A stretch of 64,000 nt of DNA from Chara braunii (GCA_003427395.1 BFEA01000384.1:1158045-1222044), one strand, 5' to 3'; positions 44,426 to 56,004 are shown, counted from the stretch's first letter. Program-made: numbers and translations. Notes: generated by a model not told the origin, from the letters alone.

Positions 44426-44666
44426 TCTATGCAGGGCATTTTGAGCACTGGGCGGTGGCCAAGGGGAACCCACGCGGGAATCTCAACTACGAGGAGCCGC
44501 TGCCTCGAGGCGTGACCTGGGTAAAAGGGGCTCAACAAAGGGGAAAGGTGGCGGCTGTTGGGGGGGCTTCTGAGGGTAGTCGAAACCAGTCAGGGGCAGG
44601 CGACCGAACAGTGGGTGTGTACCTAGGGAGTGAGGGAGTGGGGGCCAGCCTCCAAACAGGGGGGGG

Positions 44667-44801
44667 NNNNNNNNNNNNNNNNNNNNNNNNNNNNNNNNNN
44701 NNNNNNNNNNNNNNNNNNNNNNNNNNNNNNNNNNNNNNNNNNNNNNNNNNNNNNNNNNNNNNNNNNNNNNNNNNNNNNNNNNNNNNNNNNNNNNNNNNNN
44801 N
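44667..44801. other. Assembly gap (135 N)
   Basis: Run of N directly after a seven-G run, about 50 bases upstream of the tRNA-Asp primer site. The sequence on both sides is on the same scaffold but may not be adjacent. Confidence 0.99.
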
Positions 44802-44850
44802 GCTTACAGCTGCGTCAAGCCGTAAGAAAGATAGAAAAAGCAGGACAAAT

Positions 44851-44869
44851 TGGCGCCGTTGCTGGGGAT
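44851..44869 (+). promoter_or_regulatory. Primer-binding site, tRNA-Asp type (element D)
   Basis: TGGCGCCGTTGCTGGGGAT matches the complement of the 3' end of plant tRNA-Asp (TGGCGCCGTTGCCGGGGAT) with one difference. This site is characteristic of plant Athila-type Ty3/gypsy elements. It follows a TG..CA-compatible end (AGGACA) and a 3-base spacer AAT. It implies that an LTR element on the plus strand starts upstream. Confidence 0.82.
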
Positions 44870-45358
44870 GAGCTTCCTCCCACGACCTCGGCTGGCTCAG
44901 GGACCTAGGGACCAAGGAGGACGAGCGTGGCAGGCAGCGGCAGACTCAGCGCGATTCAGCATCGGCAGACGGGTTTTTCGACGACGACCTTTTTGGACTT
45001 CATCGACTTTCCTCGATGACTTTTCCAGACTTCGGTGTCGGCTCTCGGCGGTGCTTTTCTTGGATTAACTCGCGATGGCAGCCTCTTCCGCGTCTACCTT
45101 TTTCAACGATATTTGTTTCCTCGGACGACACCAGACGTGTACCCGGTTGGGACTTTATTTCCGTTGGGCGGGGTTGCAGGGTTGTTTGGGTGCTTGAGGC
45201 TTGGGGTGTCGGGATCTCTTGTTTTGCAGGTCTGCGCCGGCCCCGCTTGCGACTTCCGAAATCCAGGTCAGATCCTTGTTGGGTGATGTGATATTTTGGT
45301 GTGTTTGTTTGAGAAAGCTACAAAATAAGAGGGTAAAGGGTTTGCCCGTGGGGTTTGA

Positions 45359-45970
45359 ATGAGGGTGAAAAATAATCAAAGAGGGGGAAGAAGACCTGTC
45401 CGGGAAAATTGTGTAAGTGGGTCTGCGCGTGGGGAAGAGATAGTGGACACCAGGGAGAGAGAAGAAAGGGGGATTCGAGAGGGTCTTGGGACAACATCGA
45501 TTTGGGATCCAAGGGGGTTGATCCGAAGGGAAAGGGGTTTTCCTAACATTCTCGACCCGCACGGGTTGTGGACGTCGCCCATACGGGACGCGACTTCGGC
45601 AAGGGAGCGGGATTCTCGAGTGGGTGCTGGTTTTCCTAACATTCTCGACCCGCACGGGTTGTGGACGTCGCCCGCACGGGACGTGACTCCCACAAGGGAG
45701 CGAGGTTCTCAAGCGGTTGTTGTTCGAGATTTGGGAGTAAGGAGGGTGGTTCTTCGGGTTCCGAGACAGAGGGTCGAATGGACTTCGACCCCCGTTGAGA
45801 ACGAAAGGCGTAGGGGGCTAGTTCCGGAAGAAGGGGGAAGAGACACCTAGGGCGATATGGGTAGTACCTTGGACGGGGAGTCGGAGGCCGAGTCTTGGGT
45901 GGACCGGTGTCTTGCCGACTTCTCGGACTCGAAACTTGGGGACTACTGGGACTACGAGAACGAATATTGA
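45359..45970 (+). pseudogene. Unrecognised ORF with in-frame 31-residue repeat
   Basis: The frame begins at ATG and runs 204 codons, with one in-frame TAG at 45848. It then continues ESEAESWVDRC and YWDYENEY to TGA. It contains two copies of GFPNILDPHGLWTSP (45536 and 45629, period 93 bp, so the repeat stays in frame). The product is Arg/Glu-rich first and acidic at the end. It is the first substantial frame after the tRNA-Asp primer site. No known domain was recognised. Confidence 0.45.
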
Positions 45971-46465
45971 AAGGAACCGAAGACTACAAGGTGCGTATCG
46001 AAAATGGCCTGACCTGAGGGGCTCGCTTGCTTAAATCTACTTCCCCTCCCTTTTTTTCGTGGAAACCCCGATGAAATACTCCGATTCCAAGAGAGAAAAG
46101 ACTCGAGCGGTGGCGAAAGGAAGGGACTTAGGAATAGAGGTCGGTTCGGTGGGGGACATAGGGCACTGGTGTGTGACGTCGGTCCAACTCCGAGGAGGGG
46201 GTTGCCACCCTTCTTCGGGGATAACCCGTGTTCACGGCTAATCTCTATACCTGGAAGTGAGAGGACCTCTCAGCGGGGGAGGACAGGAAGGTAGCCGAGT
46301 GAGACGGCGTTCCTTCTTTGGTCCATTTTATCCTGCTGGCTCACAAGCACCTTTCCCTTGCAGGGTAGGGGTGGTCTCTCGAGTGGCCAAAAGCAAGGAT
46401 AACGAAAGAGATTTCTCTTGATTAGATGAGCGTTTGAGCTAGAGGCAGTTCCGGAAGGGATCAGT

Positions 46466-47130
46466 GTGAGTAGTTACGGAGGAATGGAAGTGAGGTGCTG
46501 CACCTTTCGTCTATGGACGGGGGATTTTGACGTTGCTATTTACGTAGAGGAAGGGCAGGATCAAGGAGAAGATTTCCTCCGCGGATGGGAGGAGGCAGTC
46601 GGCCACTCTCGTATGGAAAGGGAAGAGCTAAGGGGCTACGGGTTTAGATACTTCTACACTTTGGGGTACCGAACTTACACTAGGGGAGGAAGGCCTGCGC
46701 CGGTAATTCCGGGTGCGAGAGTGCTGGTCGCGATCATAGAGGAGATAGTGTGGCGAATAGGGAACCTATGAGCTTAGGAGCTCTGGAGGTTGAACCGGCG
46801 GGCATCAGTATGGAAAGTTGTGGGGGTGTAGACGTGTGGTGTTATAACTTTTATCTGTGGACCGGGGATTTTGATATAGCACTCTATGTAGAAGAAGGGG
46901 TTGATCAAGGGGAGGACTTCCTTAGTAGCTGGGAAGAGGTTGTTGGTCATGCTCGATTAGAGAGGGAGCTTTTAGGAAATTACAGGATCCGGTATTTCTA
47001 CACGCTGGGTTACCGGACCTTCCGACGTGGAGAGCGACCTACCCCCACGATACTGGAGGCATATCTCGACGAGTCGGACGGTTGGAAGGTGTTAGTGGGG
47101 ATCATCGAGGAGGTGGTCCAAAGCCAGTGA
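46466..47130 (+). pseudogene. Tandem pair of homologous unknown modules (family M)
   Basis: Copy 1 (46466-46771) and copy 2 (46750-47130, other frame) are clear homologues, shifted by 344 bp. Both read LWTGDFD, YVEEG, DQGEDFL, a W-E-E-x-V-G-H-x-R-x-E-R-E stretch, RYFYTLGYRT and IIEE. Many DNA differences fall at third codon positions, which suggests the protein was under selection after duplication. No Met starts copy 1 at its 5' end, so the modules probably belonged to one long protein, now split by a frameshift. I do not recognise the family; it resembles no standard Gag, protease or polymerase motif. Confidence 0.6.
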
Positions 47131-47135
47131 AGGGC

Positions 47136-47900
47136 ATGGTTAGGATTGTAGAAGCGACTGGGGACGGTAGGATCCAAATTGAGAAGGTCGACCTTCACAA
47201 GGAGAGAGAGTGCTTCAGCGTCCCCTTAGACCACCGGACTGAGAGATATTTGGTCGGACGCGAGAGAGGCGTGGAACTCGAGAAGGGAGTTTTTCTCTGG
47301 GCGCGGTTCGCCGTGGGAATTTGGGAAGGGGATCAGTGGACCAGGAATAGACCTAGGAACGGGAAGAAAGCCCGACGGGCAGCGGTTCGCGCTGAAGGCA
47401 CGGTCTACTTAAGTCGAGAGGCCTGGGTACAGTGGGTAGAGTACCTCACCCACTGGCATTAGGGTGGTATCGGGCGGACCATTGGGAGGTGCGAGTAGGG
47501 CCTATTCTAAGGCAGATTTTTGAGGAAGTGCCCCTTCGACACCGGCTGCCAATCCGCTTGCGGGTGACTTGTGCTCGGGACGAGGAGTACCCTCGCGCTA
47601 TGGGGTGTGTCCACGCCATCTTCCCATCCTGTCTACATGAGAGTGTGTGGGGAAGGGGCCGCGTACGAGAAGGTCGTAAAATCCATAAAGCGAGAGAGAA
47701 GGAGAGGATTGTCCTTTCGGTCGCTTCATTGGTATTTCACCTATTGTGTGGATCGCCCAGTGCCATACGGGATTAGGGCCGACCGAATTCGTGAAAGGAT
47801 CTCCTTGGAATCGGAAAGAGACCGTGAAGGAGGGATTACTGTTACCGAAGGGTGTTTGGGACTCGCCAAAAGGTATTTTAGGATGAATGGTTCTTTTTGA
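47136..47900 (+). pseudogene. Family M-related ORFs, third unit
   Basis: Three overlapping frames (47136-47462, 47432-47640, 47571-47900) read as one protein with frameshifts. It begins MVRIVEATGDGRIQIEKV, contains GTVYLSREAWVQWVEYL, and ends with KSIKRERRRGLSFRSLHWYF, TYC and RIRERISLE. The last part matches 48324-48500 (RSLGLPFRALWLLYTHC, RRLGSLE). The G-L-x-F-R-x-L...T-x-C...S-L-E pattern is shared. Function unknown. Confidence 0.5.
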
Positions 47901-48548
47901 CAGGGACCTCGGTCATTTTGTCAGATCCCCCTTAGACAAGCGAGGAATTTATATCTTGGTTCCAAGTAACAGGGAGGTGCCCGATTGGAGAAAATTGGAG
48001 GGTGGAGAAATCACTGTTGGGGATAATTGCCTGTGGATACAGTCGGAGGAAGTAAGAGAGAGAGCGACTGGGATACATCTAAAATCATCGCTATAATCTT
48101 CATCGAACCAGCCACTTGGGCAAAGATTGTAGTACCCCTGGTCTTGGGCCAAGGGGGTGGGCTAGATCTATTGCTCCAGGAAGTGAGAGAGGTGAAAAGG
48201 AGGTGGATAGCTAGGACCGGGAGGGAATTTAGCTTTGTGGCGATAAGAGCAGAAAGATTCGCTTGAGAAGGTGAGCTTTCGAGGGTAAGTTATCCGGCGA
48301 CCGTAAGGGCTCCGAGTTTTGTGTTCTCAGGATCAAACGAGCATAAGATAATGAGGCTCCTAGAAAGAGGGAGGAGTTTGGGTCTGCCTTTTAGAGCCCT
48401 TTGGCTACTTTACACCCACTGTATCTGTCACGGGGCCCCTCCTCGAGCAAAGCTCTGGGGGATTTATAGGAGGCTTGGGTCTCTGGAGAGGTTTGTCACC
48501 CTCTCTCCGAAGGTCTACTACGAGTGGGTGTTCGGACGGCCGTGGTAG
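47887..48548 (+). pseudogene. Family M-related ORFs, fourth unit
   Basis: The unit starts in one frame (47887-48096: RGIYILVPSNREVPDW, GDNCLWIQSEEVRER) and continues in another from about 48070 (IFIEPATWAKIVV, LLLQEVREVKRRW). It crosses a TGA at 48264, then reads RSLGLPFRALWLLYTHCIC and LSPKVYYEWVFGRPW to TAG at 48546. The TGA follows F-A where CGA would restore Arg by one C-to-T event. Confidence 0.5.
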
Positions 48549-49124
48549 ATGGTCAGATTCGCCCTCAGCGACAACAAGGTCGTATAAACAATAGAGGCCA
48601 GTGAGGAGAGTCGGGTCTTGATCCCCGAGGACCCTCGCGTGACGCCCTATTGGATGAGTGTTGAAAAGAGAGGAGTTGTTGAAGAAGGCGCTTACATGCG
48701 GGTTAGGGCTCGCCAACTCACCTGGAAGGAGGGAGTGCAAAGAGGCGGTCTGCCACACCTTGGTCGGTTCCTCAATGTACAGGCTACGGTCTTCCTCGAC
48801 GAGGATTCGTAGACTGAGATTTGGCATGGTTTAGTGACTGGTCTAGAGACTCGTACGGAGTACCGCGAGTCCGCGAGGAAAGTAGCACATGATTTGGCAC
48901 TAAGCGGTTACGAGGAGGGAACTTTTGAATCGTGGACGCAGGTGTCCTTCGCCGAGTTAGGCGAAGTTCCTCGAGCCTCCAAGGTTCTCCACGCGACTTT
49001 GCCGGGTTTCTTGGTACGATCGCTTCTGCGGGACCCGGAGGGGAGAGTGGTAGAGATACTTCGGGCCGTTACAATCCGGGGTTTGGACACAAGGGCTATT
49101 TTGGCTCTACACTCGATGTGTTGA
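48549..49124 (+). pseudogene. Family M-related ORFs, fifth unit
   Basis: This stays in one frame with the previous unit, interrupted by TAA near 48585 and TAG at 48810. Visible segments are MVRFALSDNKVV, YMRVRARQLTWKEG, FLNVQATVFLDEDS, then YRESARKVAHDLALSGY, SWTQVSFAELGEV and AILALHSMC, ending TGA. Its plan (strand-rich part, then A-T-V-F-L, then a helical part) follows that of the third and fourth units. Confidence 0.5.
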
Positions 49125-50640
49125 CGTCGGGGTTCCCCCTAGGAGAGAGTTAGTGCCTGTATTCGAGAGGTTGAAGGAATCTGAGAGAGTAAGAGCTCAC
49201 GTTGCTGACGTCCCGTTGTCCGAGGCCGCGGTGTCCCAGCCCTCCTCCGTGTGCCAAGTCCCTGCTTGGTACAGTCCCTCGCGTCGGTGCCTCGGCCTGT
49301 AGACGTGCCTTGGGATTCCGTTGCCGTTAATGCCCAGGCTGTGCTCGGCTCAGACCAGTCCTGGTGGCTGTACCCCTGACAAAAAGGGGTGCGCCACAAG
49401 ACTTCCATTGGTCCGCGCAGGCTCGGCGCCCTGCTGTACAGCAGAGCACAACTGGCCTGTGGTCGTGGTAGCCGCCGGGTTCGCCCTGGGACGCGAAAGC
49501 GAAGGGACTGGCGCAGTCTTTTCTATTGCGCACCGAGTGCCCTGTAGCCAAGTTATGGGTTACGACTTGCTGACGGGAAGGAAAAGCTGAATGAAAGAGA
49601 TAAAAGGGGAAAACAAAAATATAAAAAGCAAAGAAAAGAAAGTAGAAAACCTGATCAGCACGTGGATCAGGACCGTTGCTTTAGTCCAGAATGATTCAGC
49701 GGTGGTCATCTACTGCATCGTTTGAGTTTTCCCTTTTCTCTTGTTATTAGTGTTACTATTATTTTTATTATTATTAATTCACCGATTTTCAGATGTGATT
49801 ACCCATGTTGTCGGGATCCTGTCACTTCGCGGGGGAGGCCAGCGGTCTTGTTTCCAAGCCATGGTCGCTGTTAGTTTAGACTGAGCCTGCATAGGGTTGA
49901 AAGGACCGTCTGGTCCTAATGGTTGTGATCTGGGCCAGGTACAGGGACGGGATACAGGTAACCCGTGTGGATGTTCCAACCACGCACTGGGCCCTAGTAG
50001 CTGAGTTTAGGGGTAGATACATCAATGATTGAGAAAAGGGGAGGTAAGAAAAAGAAAGAAAGAGAGGAAAAGGGTTGAAGGTCAGCTTTAGTTTTGAGCG
50101 AGGACTTGTACCACTGTTCAGTTGGAGCTGCTGCGGAGGATGAAATCTGAAGCGCCTTATTACTATTATTATTATTATTATTATTATTATTACAATCATT
50201 ATTAATTCTTTTTTTTTCCAGTTTTTCGTTGGTCCATCGCTTCGCGGGAAGGCCAACGGTTCAAATTTCGAGTTCAGCGGTTCACAGCCTAAGTAGGCCG
50301 ACCTCGCGGATACAGTCTGTGGGAGAATTCCGATTTGGCGCTGTACGGTAAAATCTCAAAAGGAGGGCGACCCGCGGCCGCATCGGTAGGAAGCTTATCA
50401 CCCCTGAAGGGGGTCATAAGCCCCCTCCTTGCCATCGGACACGGGTACCTGGTGGGGATAGGCCGATGACTCATTTTGAAGAGGTGAGAACTTATGTCGG
50501 TATCCCGTTATGGGACCATCGCCTTGGACCTATAGTCTCGTCACCGGAACTAGTGGTTGACAGCGACGCAACTTTTAGTTCATGTTTCGGCCGATGAGCT
50601 CCGGCTCTCCAATTTCACCTATAGACTATTTGATTTAATT
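49125..50640. other. Unassigned; start of sequence with different composition
   Basis: After 49200 the family M frames stop. AT-rich simple tracts appear (49740-49790, and an ATT microsatellite at 50158-50191). The words TCGCGGGGGAGGCCAGCGGT (49826) and TCGCGGGAAGGCCAACGGT (50242) are a diverged direct repeat, each lying some 30-60 bases after an ATT/T-rich tract. These arrangements resemble intron 3' ends (T-rich tract plus CAG), but no exon protein is recognisable. Confidence 0.4.
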
Positions 50641-50698
50641 ATTTTATTAATTTTTTGAATTCCTCGTTTAGAGCATAAAGGCCGAGGGATGAGAAAAG

Positions 50699-50708
50699 CC
50701 TATAAAAG
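50699..50708 (+). promoter_or_regulatory. TATA-box-like site before a small ORF
   Basis: CCTATAAAAG followed by AAAAAGGGGGAGG, about 175 bases upstream of the ATG at 50883. Position and sequence fit a plant-type core promoter, but this is inferred from sequence only. Confidence 0.4.
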
Positions 50709-50882
50709 AAAAAGGGGGAGGCTGGCTGTTCAGCGTTTAGCTGCGAGTGCCTACGGGTTGCCGCTTGTACTGTGTTAACCGGTCTGAGGTCTGGGGAGGT
50801 GCAGCTGTAAGAGCCGGTAACCGGCGTGGGCTATCTGAGTGGCTAGTGTTTGGGTCGAGGCCTGGCTCTTCTAAGGGTGGCT

Positions 50883-51266
50883 ATGGCAGATCGGAATGGC
50901 CTGCGCGGCTACAGACCACGGTACATGAGGTACTCGTGGATGTGGGAGAGTGAGGATGAAAAGGGGCCCGTAGTGGAGGTTGTTTTAACCTATGGTAAGC
51001 CTACTGAGGGGGTGAGGTTAAGGATTAATGTTAGTGGTCACGGTGAACAGGAGATGAGGATGGACAGAGGGCTGCAGGCGGCAATTACTGAGGCTCGTAA
51101 CAGGGCAGAGAGAAGGTGCAGACGCGATGGAGTGAGCGCAGGTATGCGGGTAACGGTCACTTACCACGAAGATGACTCATCTACTGGGACCACTACGAGG
51201 GAAGAGCAGCACCTCGAAAGAGACTCAGAGGGAGAGTCGGAAATGAGCGACGCAAACGTTGCTTAG
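50883..51266 (+). CDS. Small hypothetical protein (127 aa)
   Basis: ATG to TAG, uninterrupted. The product begins MADRNGLRGYRPRYMRYSW. A middle part suggests strand, helix, strand (VVEVVLTYGKPTEGVRLRI, AITEARNRAERRCRRDG, MRVTVTYHEDDSS), and the C-terminus is acidic and Ser-rich. No known motif was recognised. It is preceded by a TATA-like site. The helix-then-VxVxY-then-acidic-loop order is also seen in the ORFs at 54943 and 56005. Another short basic frame (51259-51444, RRRRGRGRYHKRQWGG) overlaps its end. Confidence 0.4.
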   Translation: MADRNGLRGYRPRYMRYSWMWESEDEKGPVVEVVLTYGKPTEGVRLRINVSGHGEQEMRMDRGLQAAITEARNRAERRCRRDGVSAGMRVTVTYHEDDSSTGTTTREEQHLERDSEGESEMSDANVA

Positions 51267-52190
51267 GCCTGGCGTGACCGGGAACGGTATGAGGCGGGGC
51301 CTTAGAGTAGAAGTCACCCGCCGACGAAGAGGGAGAGGCAGGTACCACAAGCGACAGTGGGGAGGCAGAGGCAAGTGCCCTGACACGAGTACACGCGAAA
51401 CAAGTGGCGGGCCCAGGGGGCGAGAAGGAGGGGTCAACGGATGAGGTAGAGGCGGGAACAAAACACGCGTGCTGAGGTGGTGATGTCAGTTGAACTGCAG
51501 CCCGTGTGACGAGCCAAAGAAGTGACTGTAACTGGCGGTGCGTACAAGTGTGAGGGAGGTGCTCAGACTGCGGACGAAAAATTTTGACTTCAGCATGCGT
51601 GGTATGACGGAAGTCATGGTTTCTACCAATGAAGCAACGAGGCTTTAGGCTGTTCTTCGAGGGAAGAGAGGGAAGTCAACAAGAAGTGTGGTACGGATGA
51701 GCGTGTGCTATCTTGCTAGATACGGTTGACTTCAACTGTTGTCTTCACGCTCGCTCAGGGTGCCTTGTGGCTGATGAGCCGCGGCGAGCCTCTACGATTC
51801 GCCAGAGTGATTAGCCTCCGTGACTTCTTGAGCATTCGTCTGAGTGAGCCGTCTCGGTATCTTCTTGCTCGTTTCTCCTGGAGTGGTCGGTCTCGAAGCG
51901 CTTCTTGCTCGCTCGTCAGGCAACTACGGTGCAAGCGCTGGAGAGAAGTGAGTGAGGATGGGCTCGGTTCAGCGTGCGAGACGCAACTAGTTCTCACGAG
52001 CCACACCTAGTAATTGTCTGTCAACTCGATCTCTGCCAGAAAGTGCTTCGGCATGCTTCTACTGGTGAAGATGCCTTTCCGCTGTGGACCACGTGCGGGA
52101 GGAAGACGAGTGAAGCGAGTAGAACTTTGATTTCGGTCAGTGTCGTCTGCTGCGATGAATGATCTTTCGCCTCGCTAAATAGGACGTACC

Positions 52191-52255
52191 CCTGTAAGCC
52201 GTGAAGTGGCAGCCTGTAAGCCGTGAAGTGGCGGCCTGTAAGCCGAAAGGTGGTG
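52191..52255 (+). repeat. 22-bp tandem repeat, three copies
   Basis: Units start at 52191, 52213 and 52235 with CCTGTAAGCCG. The first two are identical for 20 bases; the third diverges after CCTGTAAGCCG. Confidence 0.85.
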
Positions 52256-53636
52256 ATATCCACTTGCTCTGATGCGTGATGAATGGATGTGGCGGTTGGG
52301 TTTCTTGAGAAGGCGGGAGTAAATGCATTTGATGACGTCGCCGGTGTGGGTGCGTGATAACAACTCCAACCGCCGTTGATGTGGTAGTACGGGATCGACC
52401 CTGATGGAAATGACCAGTGAAGGCGGGAAATGTAGGCGGATGTATTTGGGTGATTGACAACGACGTCCTCCGCAGAGCAAGCAAAGTGCAAAGCTCAAAC
52501 AAAGGGGACTTCAAGTAAGTACTAGTCTTAGAGGTTGTGCGTAGTAGGGGTGAGTTTACGAGGGTGAGTAGAACGAGACTGAGCAATCTTTAAAGCTAAC
52601 TAATTAGAGTTGTCACTTTTCCATGAGCTGTTACTTTCGTGTGCGGGATTCCACGAACCACGCTGCTCGTCTATGTGTATCATAGCTACTGGTCGGGTCA
52701 TGAGTAACAAGAAAGTCTGGGAGCATGGATTATCGTTGCGTAGGGCGGTGCTTGATTGGCGAATACAGGAAATAATGATCAGCGTTGTTGTGGAACCTAA
52801 AGTCACCCTTCTTGGGTACTGTTTAACTTCCTTTCGTTTACTCTTCCTGTTCTCTTTTCCTGCTAGACTCTCGCTGCTAATAGAGTGAATGAGCCTAAGC
52901 TGGGAAAAACTCGTTGAGACTGATTGAAGCATTAATGATGCCCTCGCGTCTTTCATAAGTAGGGAGTGCTGGCAAAACCAATCTTGTTGTGATCAGAGTT
53001 GGACAATCGTCCCTTAAGAGGGAGTAGGCCTAGTATCGGTGATTTGATTCAGCGTGACCATGGGTACAAAGGATTGATGCTTAATCATACCCGTTCTCTA
53101 TTTGATCGATGGGAAAAAGGAAGGTAATGTTAAGACGGATTTCTTACCTCCTTGCAAAACTCCTACTTGATGGTGATAAAAGGGTGGTGTCCCTGTTCTT
53201 CATGTAAACTGTGATAATATACACCTCTGATCCGTATGGTTAACGGGTAAAAGAACGTTGTATGAGGGGACTATGTTACACGTGAGTCGTAAAGAAAAAA
53301 AAATGTATGGTCAGGAGCGTGCATCGTCAAGAATTTGCTCTGAGTCTCCTATAGTAGGTGAACAGAGAACACATGAGGTAGAGTGAGCGGGGTTTAGCTC
53401 CACTTATGCAGACTGTGCTACTGTAAACATCAGTTGGGACCCAAAACTTCCTTGCTGAGTTTGGATGGGGTCGGTCCTCGGTAACTCTATGCTCTTGGGT
53501 TCTTTCCTCCCGAAAAAGCACAGGCCTGGTCTCACAGGGAGAAGCGTCATAACAGGAGCACGCATGCATTCACGCTCACGGTTCCCAAGCAAGGAAAGGA
53601 AACTACTTCCTAGGCTCTTTGCGCTGAGAATAGAAT

Positions 53637-54156
53637 AGTCCTGCAAATCAACCCGATGAGCCAGGCTTAGTCTAGGGCAAGTGCCCTGAGCTTTCAATAG
53701 GCCTGTGACGAGTCCTGCAAGGATGGTTCAACTGGGTTTGTACTGCTGAGGCGGGGAGTTCAGCGTGATTGATTGGTATGTTGCCTCCCTGAAAGTGAAA
53801 ATATCTTGAACTGCTGTTAACTGTAAAGGGGCCCCAACTTTAGTCCCAACAAAATCCTCAAAGTATCCTCCTATCCCAGAATGTATAGTAACCAAAAGTC
53901 CTGCAAATCAACCCGATGAGCCAGGCTTAGTCTAGGGCAAGTGCCCTGAGCTTTCAATAGGCCTGTGACGAGTCCTGCAAGGATGGTTCAACTGGGTTTG
54001 TACTGCTGAGGCGGGGAGTTCAGCGTGATTGATTGGTATGTTGCCTCCCTGAAAGTGAAAATATCTTGAACTGCTGTTAACTGTGAAGGGGCCCCAACTT
54101 TAGTCCCAACAAAATCCTCAAAGTATCCTCCTATCCCAGAATGTATAGTAACCAAA
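53637..54156 (+). repeat. 260-bp tandem duplication
   Basis: Copy 1 is 53637-53896 and copy 2 is 53897-54156. I see one difference, CTGTAAAGG against CTGTGAAGG. Near-identity indicates a very recent event or an assembly duplication. The first 58 bases of copy 1 overlap the start of a minus-strand open frame (53404-53697) of no known function. Confidence 0.95.
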
Positions 54157-54942
54157 ATGGGGCAATGCGCCGTGTGTCACGTGCACACCCGCTACTTGGA
54201 GTGTGGCCTACATGATATTCAAAGAGCAGATTACTACTGGGTCAATGCTAAGGTCAGTCCGTGAGTGACTTTTCAAAACTATCCATCACCGGAAATCAGG
54301 AAAAGAGCTCAGCCCTCTTACGAATCGTCATCCGCTCAGAGAAGGAGCCTTTGTGACTTGAGTTATCTAAAAGTAATCTGCAAGCGAAAAACTTTTCCGT
54401 GTCCTGTTAGTGAGTAGCTGATTCTGTATGTTCATGGGCTGCGCCAACCACCTGTGGTCGTTAGATACAAGCCATAGACCAATTAACCTAAGTCCTAGCA
54501 GTTTGAGCTTGTGGCTTGTCATTGACGAAGGGAGGGCATTTGTTAGAACCCCTGATCTCTAGTTTCCGAGGATCAATCGGAAGTCTGATAGCTGAGAGGA
54601 GGGGTTCGCGAATGACGCTCTGCTCTGGGCCTTGATTCTACATGTCGGGGAGTCTAGACCAAGAGTTTATCATCAGCTAAAGGAAAACTAAGTGCCTATT
54701 CAGACTGGCAGGGCCAGGTAATTGTCGGCAGAGTTGGGTTTGCAAGGTCTTCAGTCCATTCTTAGTAGATCACCAACAGACCTCAACTTAGGAAGCTGAC
54801 GCTATCAAAACAGGAAACTCAACATCCACTGAACTATCACTGCGAACCCGAGGGAACAACTGGGCAACAGACAAGTGAAGACACTTTGAGTGTTGGGCAA
54901 TATTAGTCCGAGCAGCAGGTTCCGGTGAGGATAGAAGGAAAC

Positions 54943-55194
54943 ATGGGGAGTAAACGCAAACTGGAGATAACTTGCTCTTTTTGTTTGGATAAAGGAGACG
55001 GTTGGGAGGAGAAAGCAATCAGAAACATCCAGTGTGCTCGGGATCAGATGAGAGAAGAAGTACTGAAACTAGTGATAGACCAAGAATTTGTTGAGTATTC
55101 CCTCTACATTAACGGAAAGGACGGAAAACTGCACAGTACCTATTCGTCCATTGAGACGATCCAACAGGCCAATGGTAAGGCTAAGAGGGCATGA
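54943..55194 (+). CDS. Small hypothetical protein (83 aa)
   Basis: ATG to TGA, uninterrupted; begins MGSKRKLEITCSFCLDKGDG and has VEYSLYINGKDGKLHSTYSS in its second half. Composition is that of a soluble, charged protein. A single CxxC-like pair (TCSFC) is present, but not enough for a zinc finger. It shares the helix-strand-acidic-loop layout with the ORFs at 50883 and 56005. Function unknown. Confidence 0.35.
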   Translation: MGSKRKLEITCSFCLDKGDGWEEKAIRNIQCARDQMREEVLKLVIDQEFVEYSLYINGKDGKLHSTYSSIETIQQANGKAKRA

Positions 55195-55379
55195 AAATCC
55201 CTTGGATCCTCTCCCTCGAGGGTTTAATTAGCGCATTCAGTCAGCGAGCTACCCACAACCTTTGGTGCTCTGTGCAGCTGTCTGTGATCAGTGCCCAACA
55301 CTGTTACCAGTGGCTAGAGCTCTGTGTTGTTATCAGTAACCAATGCCCGGAGCCGTCGTCAGTGAGTTGTACTCAATAT

Positions 55380-55990
55380 TGATGTGTGTCATGTGAGCAA
55401 AATTGTCGTACCACTACCAAGTAGGCGGTGAACAATCAGCTTGTGGTCAGTGTTCAGTCACAATTACGCCTCTATTCAGCCAGTTTCAATCAAAGATAAA
55501 CCAGGTACATAAGTCAGTTTTCCATCAGTACTTTGTTGGAAGCCCTATGCCAGATACTATTCAGCAGGCAACAGTTGTATTCAGTCATTAAGTAACCACC
55601 GCATGGTAACTATTACTCCAGGGAATCCCGAGGATATTTACTCATTGTTTTATCAGCAATCAGACCAGCAATCAGACTAGCAACCAAGCGGACAATCAAA
55701 CAACAATCATTCTACATTCAGATCAGCATCCTAACCAGCGTTTAGAGAAGGCATTCAGGTCAGCAATCAGACCAGCAAATAATCAGAAAAGCAGTTAGAT
55801 CATCGGTCAACTATCAATCATCAGTTCTCAGCAATCAGATTTGAGGTCAGCTCATTTATTCAGACCATCAGTAGTCATTCCAGCAACTAGTTCAGCCTTT
55901 CCTCATGCAATTTGGCAATCAATTCAACAATCTAGCAGTCAGTTCAACAATCAATTCAGGAGTCGGATCAGCAGCAATCAACAGACAACA
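55380..55990 (+). repeat. CAATCAG-rich degenerate tract
   Basis: The words AATCAG, CAGCAATCAG, AGACCAGCAATC and CAGTTCA recur many times, densest at 55650-55990. Unit lengths vary, so it is a degenerate short-motif tract, not a regular satellite. C-A/T-C-A-G words give low G content on the plus strand. Confidence 0.75.
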
Positions 55991-56004
55991 GACGACATTT
56001 TTCC

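Larger units (their letters stand above)
41106..44666. other. Possible long 5' LTR of element D; no gene seen
   Basis: The stretch is purine-rich on the plus strand. Long minus-strand open frames here are Ser/Leu-rich products of the GA bias. AGTATAAAAG at 42391-42400 is a TATA-box-like site. If the primer site at 44851 belongs to element D, its LTR ends at about 44847 and may include this TATA box, making it over 2.4 kb. The LTR start cannot be fixed, because no second copy lies in the window. Confidence 0.4.
51445..54942. other. Unassigned region with short duplications
   Basis: No recognisable gene. It contains a 22-bp unit repeated three times at 52191-52255 (CCTGTAAGCCGTGAAGTGGC) and a 260-bp tandem duplication at 53637-54156. 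A Ser/Leu-rich minus frame around 52100-52590 has no domain. Confidence 0.5.

Noticed and set aside
44851-44869. Bacterial or phage feature
   Set aside because: The 19-mer fits the plant tRNA-Asp complement almost exactly and sits where a primer site should; nothing else in the window looks prokaryotic.
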